Shown here piece by piece: positions 55,801-64,000 of a stretch of DNA of 64,000 nt. Numbering within the stretch: the first letter of the stretch is position 1; each line of letters begins with the position of its first letter. The notes beneath the pieces were generated by a model. That model was not told the DNA's origin. It was given only the letters and a program-made list of their open reading frames with translations, and did not search any database. The stretch is taken from positions 15,812,440 to 15,876,439 of the forward strand of contig CP136061.1 in NCBI GenBank assembly GCA_032622095.1. The letters are read 5' to 3'. The stretch is from Siphonodentalium dalli. Taxonomy: Eukaryota > Mollusca > Scaphopoda > Gadilida > Siphonodentaliidae. The position numbers and the translations under genes were made by a program.

Positions 55801-55919
55801 ATTTTATATACCATGTGTAGCATCACGATTTTATATGCCATGTTTAGCATCACGATTTTATATACCATGTGTAGCACCACGATTTTATATACCATGTGTC
55901 GCGTCACGATTTCATATAC
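52826..55919. repeat. diverged 27-bp satellite with 1.5-kb tandem segmental duplication
   Basis: Degenerate 27-bp units of the type taccatgtgtcgcatcacgattttata fill the stretch. A segment of ~1,472 bp (about 52,880-54,351) is repeated directly at about 54,352-55,861 with very few changes; copy 2 carries 38 extra bp near 54,914. Each copy includes ~500 bp of non-satellite sequence (53,545-54,045 and 55,055-55,555). Within that is a strong hairpin (aaactcgttcagtaaattag and its complement, 53,935-54,006 and 55,445-55,516). The 76-codon frames in these cores are probably chance. Confidence 0.85.
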
Positions 55920-57477
55920 AATGTGATTTTATATACCATTTTATACACCATGTGTAGCATCACGATTTTATATACCATGTGTAACATCATGATTTTATAT
56001 ACCATGTGTAGCATCATGATTGTATATACCATGTGTAGCAACATGATTTTATATACCATGTGTAGCATCACGATTTTATATACCATGAGTAGCATCATGA
56101 TTTTATATACCATGAGTAGCATCATGATTTTATATACCATGAGTAGCATCTTGATTTTATATACCACGTGTATCATCATGATTTAATATTCCATGAGTAG
56201 CATCGTGATTTAATATACCATGTGTAACATCTTGATTTAATATATCATGAGTAGCATCATGATCTTATATACCATGAGTAGCATCATGATTTTATATACC
56301 ATGTGTAGCATCACGATTTTATATACCATGTGTAGCATCATGATTATATATACCACGTGTAGCATCATGATTTTATATACCATGAGTAGCATCATGATTT
56401 TATATACCATGTGTAGCATCATTATTTTATATACCATGTGTAGCATCATTATTTTATATACCATGTGTAGCATCATGATTATATATACCATGTGTAGCAT
56501 CATTATTTAATATACCATGTGTAGCATCATGATTTAATATACCATGTGTAGCATCATGATTTAATATACCATGTGTAGCATCATGATTTAATATACCATG
56601 TGTAGCATCATGATTTTATATACCACGTGTATCATCATGATTTTATATACCATGAGTAGCATCATGATTTTATATACCATGTGTAGCATCATGATTTTAT
56701 ATACCATGTGTAGCATCATGATTTTATATACCATGAGTAGCATCATGATTTTATATACCATGTGTAGCATCATGATTTTATATACCATGAGTAGCATCAT
56801 GATTTTATATACCATGAGTAGCATCATGATTTTATATACCATGTGTAGCATCATGATTTTATATACCACGTGTAGCATCATGATTTAATATACCATGTGT
56901 AGCAACATGATTTTATATACCATGTGTAGCATCATGATTTAATATACCATGAGTAGCATCATGATTATATATACCATGTGCAGCATTATGATTTTATATA
57001 CCATGAGTAGCATCATGATTTTATATACCATGAGTATCATCATGATTTTATATACCATGAGTAGCATCATGATTTAATATACCATGAATAGCATCATGAT
57101 TTAATATACCATGTGTAGCATCATGATTTAATATACCATGTGTAGCATCATGATTTTATATACCATGTGTAGCATCATGATTTTATATACCATGTGTAAC
57201 ATCATGATTTTATATACCATGTGTAGCATCATGATTTTATATACCATGTGTAACATCATGATTTTATATACCATGTGTAACATCATGATTTTATATACCA
57301 TGTGTAACATCATGATTTTATATACCATGTGTAGCATCATGATTTTATATACCATGAGTAGCATCATGATTTTATATACCATGAGTAGCATCATGATTTA
57401 ATATACCATGTGTAGCATCATGATTTAATATACCATATGTAGCATCATGATTTAATATACCATGTGTATCATCATGA
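55920..57477. repeat. 27-bp satellite array, left block
   Basis: Regular 27-bp units (atgatt-ttatataccat-gtgtagcatc). The variants 'attttatata' and 'atttaatata', and 'gtgtagc' and 'gagtagc', alternate. Because 27 is nine codons, runs of the tttata variant stay open in several frames on both strands; none is a gene. Confidence 0.95.
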
Positions 57478-58604
57478 GCGTTAAGGGCCGAAACCTATCA
57501 CACAAACAGGCTGTATTTGATGTCTGTTATACCAGAGTTACGCTCTTGAGAACTCTTTGCTGGTATAGTTTTTTCGATCCCAACTTTTTAAATGCTATCT
57601 TTTGGACATGGTCTTAGTAAACGTTTTCCAAAATTGGTTAATTATTTTTCCTCCAAAACCATCAGGATATACTGATAGTCAAACACTGCATAACAATAAA
57701 CATATACATAAACATACCACCAGAAAAGGTGTGCCATTTATAATAAGGTTTATAAAATCAAAATATATAATATCTGACAGCGATAAACTGTTGCTGTATG
57801 TATGCATCTATGGAAACCATTTAACTCTATCCATATATTTATGAATTTACTAACAATTTTCATCCTATGGGCAGCGATAACCCTTAACGATATTATGAGT
57901 AACTGCTCGTCCAATAAGAGACGGTAACCTTCAACTATATATAGTTTGCCCAAATTATCATATCTGACATACACGTTAACATGTTGGCATAGAACTTAAC
58001 TAATGGGAAAGGAGTGATATACATTATAACTGTAAGATGTGCGTCGTATACATCATACATAAATGGGGAGGGTTACTATGCATCATAAATATGGATGGAA
58101 ATGTGGTAATATACGTCATAAACATATATTTGTGAATTTGCAAACAATATCCATACATCTAATATACTACGATGACCTTTAACTATATATATCGGGAGCT
58201 ACATGTATATATTCTCATCCATTGCACACTACGATGACCTTTAACTATATTTATCGGGAACTACAGGTATATATACTCATCCAATGCATGCTACGATGAC
58301 CTTTATCTATATTTGTGTAACTATGGGTGTGTAACTTCTCTGTATACTCAATATATACATGTATATGCCTTATACTATTATCGCATAATTAAAACTTCAC
58401 ATAACCGATGAATAATCAACCGTTCTACTATCCTAACTGTTTTTGTTGACTTTTAGATAGCCGTGGGTTCACGCCTTCCGGTTACCAGTCGATGCATCAC
58501 GCGGGTTTTTATCTGCCTGCTCGGTGTGGTGCTTGCGGACCTTGCCAATAAGTTATCATTCCTGACATCCCCTTTGGCATAAATGCCATAAACCACAAAA
58601 AAAA
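57478..58604. mobile_element. ~1.1-kb insertion splitting the satellite, A-rich right end
   Basis: Non-satellite sequence interrupts the array exactly in phase: left ...catcatga, right atgatttta..., so at most a 4-bp atga duplication. The right end is a run of nine A (58,596-58,604), as in a LINE or SINE tail. Inside, at about 58,168-58,320, are three copies of a ~55-bp unit (ctacgatgacctttaactat). A tRNA-promoter-like ggttcacgcc occurs at 58,467. The family is not recognised and no reverse transcriptase is encoded. Confidence 0.55.
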
Positions 58605-61600
58605 ATGATTTTATATACCATGAGTAGCATCATGATTTTATATACCATGTGTAGCATCATGATTTTATATACCATGAGTAGCATCATGATTTTATATACC
58701 ATGTGTAGCATCATGATTTTATATACCATGAGTAGCATCATGATTTTATATACCATGTGTAACATCATGATTTTATATACCATGAGTAGCATCATGATTT
58801 AATATACCATGAGTAGCATCATGATTTAATATACCATGAGTAGCATCATGATTTTATATACCATGTGTAGCATCATGATTTTATATACCATGAGTAGCAT
58901 CATGATTTTATATACCATGTGTAGCATCATGATTTTATATACCATGAGTAGCATCATGATTTAATATACCTTGTGTAGCATCATGATTTAATATACCATG
59001 AGTAGCATCATGATTTTATATACCATGTGTAGCATCTTGATTTTATATACCACGTGTAGCATCATGATTTAATATACCATGAGTAGCATCATGATTTTAT
59101 ATACCACGTGTAGCATCATGATTTTATATACCATGTGTAGCAACATGATTTTATATACCATGTGTAGCATCATGATTTAATATACCTTGTGTAGCATCAT
59201 GATTTAATATACCATGTGTAGCATCATGATTTAATATACCTTGTGTAGCATCATGATTTAATATACCATGTGTAGCATCATGATTTTATATACCATGTGT
59301 AACATCATGATTTTATATACCATGAGTAGCATCATGATTTAATATACCATGAGTAGCATCATGATTTAATATACCATGAGTAGCATCATGATTTAATATA
59401 CCATGAGTAGCATCATGATTTAATATACCTTGTGTAGCATCATGATTTAATATACCATGAGTAGCATAATGATTTAATATACCATGAGTAGCATCATTAT
59501 TTAATATACCATGTGTAGCATCATGATTTTATAAACCACGTGTAGCATCATGATTTAATATACCATGTGTAGCATAATGATTTAATATACCATGAGTAGC
59601 ATCACGATTTTATATACCATGTGTAGCATCATGATTTCATATACCATGTGTAGCATCATGATTTAATATACCATGAGTAGCATCATGATTTTATATACCA
59701 TGTGTAGCATCATGATTTAATATACCATGAGTAGCATCATGATTTTATATACCATGTGTAGCATCATGATGTTATATACCATGTGTAGCATCATGATTTA
59801 ATATACCTTGTGTAGCATCATGATTTAATATACCATGTGTAGCATCATGATTTAATATACCATGTGTAGCATCATTATTTAATATACCATGTGTAGCATC
59901 ATGATTTTATATACCATGTGTAGCATCATGATTTAATATACCTTGTGTAGCATCATGATTTAATATACCATGTGTAGCATCATGATTTAATATTCCATGT
60001 GTAGCATCATTATTTAATATACCATGTGTAGCATCATGATTTTATAAACCACGTGTAGCATCATGATTTAATATACCATGTGTAGCATCATGATTTAATA
60101 TACCATGAGTAGCATCATGATTTAATATACCATGAGTAGCATCACGATTTTATATACCATGTGTAGCATCATGATTTAATATACCATGTGTAGCATCATG
60201 ATTTTATATACCATGTGTAGCATCACGCTTTTATATACCATGTGTAGCATCACGATTTTATATACCATGTGTAGCATCACGATTTTATATACCATGTGTA
60301 GTATCATGATTATATATACCACGTGTAGCATCATGATTATATATACCATGTGTAGCATCATGATTTTATATACCATGTGTAGCATCATGATTTTATATAC
60401 CATGTGTAGCATCATAATTATATATACCATGTGTAGCATCATGATTTAATATACCATGTGTAGCATCATGATTATATATACCATGTGTAGCATCATGATT
60501 TTATATACCATGTGTAGCATCATTATTTAATATACCACGTGTAGCATCATTATTTAATATACCATGTGTAGCATCATGATTTTATATACCATGTGTAGCA
60601 TCATTATTTAATATACCACGTGTAGCATCATTATTTAATATACCATGTGTAGCATCATGATTTAATATACCATGTGTAGCATCATGATTTTATATACCAT
60701 GTGTAGCATCATGATTTAATATACTATGTGTAGCATCATGATTATATATACCATGTGTAGCATCATGATTATATATACCATGTGTAGCATCATGATTTAA
60801 TATACTATGTGTAGCATCATGATTATATATACCATGTGTAGCATCATGATTATATATACCATGTGTAGCATCATGATTTAATATACTATGTGTAGCATCA
60901 TGATTATATATACCATGTGTAGCATCATGATTATATATACCATGTGTAACATCATGATTTAATATACCATGTGTAGCATCATGATTATATATACCATGTG
61001 TAGCATCATTATTTAATATACCACGTGTAGCATCATTATTTAATATACCATGTGTAGCATCACGATTTAATATACCATGTGTAGCATCATTATTTAATAT
61101 ACCATGTGTAGCATCATGATTTAATATACCATGTATAGCATCATGTTTTAATACACCATGTGTAGCATCATGATTTTATATACCATGTGTAGCATCATGC
61201 TTTTATATACCATGTGTAGCATCATGATTTAATATACCATGTGTAGCATCATGATTTTATATACCGCGTGTAGCATCATGATTTAATATACCATGTGTAG
61301 CATCATGATTTAATATACCATGTGTAGCAACATGATTTAATATACCATGTGTAGCAACATGATTTTATATACCATGTGTAGCAACATGATTTTATATTTA
61401 CCATGTGTAGGATCACGATTTTATATACCATGTGTAGCATCACGATTTTATATACCATGTGTAGCATCACGATTTTATATACCATGTGTAGCATCATGAT
61501 TTAATATACCATGTGTAGCAACATGATTTTATATACCATGTGTAGCATCATGATTTAATATACCATGTGTAGCATCATGATTTTAAATACCATGTGTAGC

Positions 61601-64000
61601 ATCATGATTTAATATACCATGTGTAGCATCATGATTTTATATACCATGTGTAGCATCATGATTTAATATACCATGTGTAGCATCGTGATTTTATATACCA
61701 TGTGTAGCATCATGATTTAATATACCATGTGTAGCATCATGCTTTTATATACCATGTGTAGCGTCATGATTTAATATACCATGTGTAGCATCATGATTTA
61801 ATATACCATTTGTAGCATCATGATTTAATATACCATGTGTAGCGTCATGATTTTATATACCATGTGTAGCATCATTATTTAATATACCATGTGTAGCATC
61901 ATGATTTAATATACCATGTGTAGCATCATGATTTAATATACCATTTGTAGCATCATGATTTTATAAACCATGAGTAGCATTATGATTAATATACCATTTG
62001 TAACATCATGATTTCATATACCATGTGTAGCATCATGCTTTTATATACCATGTGTAGCATCACGATTTAATATACCATGAGCAGCATCATTATTTAATAT
62101 ACCATGTGTATCATCATGATTTAATATACCATGTGTAGCATCATGATTTTATATACCATGTGTAGCATCATGATTTTATATACCATGTGTAGCATCACGA
62201 TTTAATATACCATGAGTAGCATCATTATTTAATATACCATGTTTAGCATCATCATGATTTAATATACCATGTGTAGCATCACGATTTAATATACCATGTG
62301 TATCATCATGATTTTATATACCATATGTAGCATCATGATTTAATATAACATGAGTAGCATCATGATTTAATATACCATGAGTAGCATCATGATTTAATAT
62401 ACCATGTGTAGCATCATGATTTAATATACCATGTGTAGCGTCATGATTTTATATACCATGAGTAGCATCATGATTTAATATAACATGAGTAGCATCATGA
62501 ATTTATATACCATGTGTAGCATCATGATTTTATATGCCATGATTTAATATACCATGTGTAGCATCACGATTTTATATACCATGAGTAGCATCATGATTTT
62601 ATATACCATGTGTGGCATCATGATTTTATTTACCATGTGTAGCATCATGATTTTATATACCATGTGTAGCATCACGATTTAATATACCATGAGTAGCATC
62701 ATTATTTAATATACCATGTTTAGCATCATGATTTAATATACCATGTGTAGCATCACGATTTAATATACCATGTGTAGCAACATGATTTTATATACCATGT
62801 GTAACATCATGATTTTATATACCATGTGTAGCATCATGATTTAATATAACATGAGTAGCATCATGATTTAATATACCATGAGTAGCATCATGATTTAATA
62901 TACCATGTGTAGCATCATGATTTAATATACCATGTGTAGCGTCATGATTTTATATACCATGAGTAGCATCATGATTTAATATAACATGAGTAGCATCATG
63001 AATTTATATACCATGTGTAGCATCATGATTTTATATACCATGTGTGGCATCATGATTTAATATACCATGTGTAGCGCCATGATTTAATATACCATGTGTA
63101 GCATCACGATTTTATATACCATGAGTAGCATCACGATTTTATATACCATGAGTAGCATCATGATTTTATATACCATGTGTGGCATCATGATTTTATTTAC
63201 CATGTGTAGCATCATGATTTTATATACCATGTGTAGCATCACGATTTTATATACCATGTGTAGCATCATGATTTTATATACCATGTGTAGCATCATTATT
63301 TAATATACCATGTGTAGCATCACGATTTTATATACCATGTGTAGCATCATGATTTTATATACCATGTGTAGCATCATTATTTAATATACCATGTGTAGCA
63401 TCATGATTTTATATACCATGTGTAGCATCATGATTTAATATACCATGTGTAGCATCATGATTTTTAATACCATGTGTAGCATCATGCTTTTAAATACCAT
63501 GTGTAGCATCATGATTTAATATACCATGTGTAGCATCATGATTTTTAATACCATGTGTAGCATCATGATTTTATATACCACGTGTAACACCATGATTTGA
63601 TATACCACGTGTAACACCATGATTTTATATACCATGTGTAACATCATGATTTTATATCCATGTGTAGCATCATGATTTTATATACCACGTGTAGCATCAT
63701 GATTTTATATACCACATGTAACATCATGATTTTATATACCACGTGTATGATCATGATTTAATATACCATGAGTAACATCATGATTTTATATACCATGTGT
63801 AGCACCATGATTTTATATACCATGAGTAGCATCATGATTGAATGGGTAGCATCATGATTTAATATACCATGTGTAGCATCATGATTTAATATACCACGTG
63901 TAACAACATGATTTTATATACCATGTGTAGCACCATGATTTTATATACCATGAGTAGCATCATGATTGAATGGGTAGCATCATGATTTAATATACCATGT
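58605..64000. repeat. 27-bp satellite array, right block, to window edge
   Basis: About 200 further units of the same 27-bp satellite continue to the end of the window, so the array is truncated by the window. Higher-order structure is visible: an 81-bp trimer repeated three times near 60,712-60,955, a ~501-bp block repeated at about 62,310-62,540 and 62,805-63,035, and a 128-bp block (with a shortened 20-bp unit attgaatgggtagc) repeated at 63,837 and 63,965. Confidence 0.95.

Noticed and set aside
55896-57401. Many 80-100-codon frames with a 9-residue period on both strands
   Set aside because: The satellite unit is 27 bp, so frames stay open without selection; variants with tttaat close them.
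52826-64000. CRISPR-like array
   Set aside because: No unique spacers: units are contiguous 27-bp satellite copies in a eukaryotic sequence.

Overview
The window looks like intergenic and repeat-rich sequence from a eukaryotic, probably marine lophotrochozoan (mollusc-like) genome. It is AT-rich, gene-poor and full of small DNA transposons. It contains a single-exon leucine-rich-repeat receptor and one assembly gap of 100 N. Several tandem-core repeats resemble the 'pearl'/Helentron-like elements of bivalves. The taxon is an inference from repeat style and protein flavour; no species can be named.

Layout. 0-8 kb: minisatellites, a palindrome cluster and a 2.1 kb DNA transposon. 8.2-9.9 kb (minus): an intact secreted/membrane LRR protein with a mucin-like threonine stalk. 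10-36 kb: no convincing complete gene. This stretch holds many non-autonomous elements, several of which I could delimit by target-site duplications: a Mutator-like one (9 bp), two hAT-like (8 bp), two piggyBac-like (TTAA) and one hairpin element (TA). Five tandem-core arrays and three weak minus-strand exon candidates also lie here.

36,322-52,155 (minus): a complete, very large (15.8 kb) Ty3/Gypsy-type LTR retrotransposon with two apparently identical 508-bp LTRs, a 4-bp TSD, a tRNA-Ser-like primer-binding site and a polypurine tract. It encodes Gag (N-terminal helix-hairpin-helix, 38-residue repeats, CCHC knuckle), a retropepsin, a Pol (RT, RNase H, DD35E integrase) that ends in a KDM7-like PHD finger, and a fourth long protein in the place where env would sit. 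That fourth protein joins a Tpt1/KptA RNA 2'-phosphotransferase domain, a zinc finger and a TatD nuclease, with all expected catalytic residues of both enzymes present. This is the standout of the window. A canonical -1 slippery heptamer links Gag to protease, and a good splice acceptor sits just before the fourth reading frame. The protease-Pol junction is broken by a small indel inside one of the element's own repeats.

52.2-64 kb: a short unrecognised flank, then a 27-bp satellite continuing to the window edge. It contains a 1.5-kb tandem segmental duplication, a 1.1-kb insertion, local higher-order repeats, and a left-to-right switch from a CACG to a CATG variant. All long reading frames there are by-products of a 27-bp (9-codon) period.
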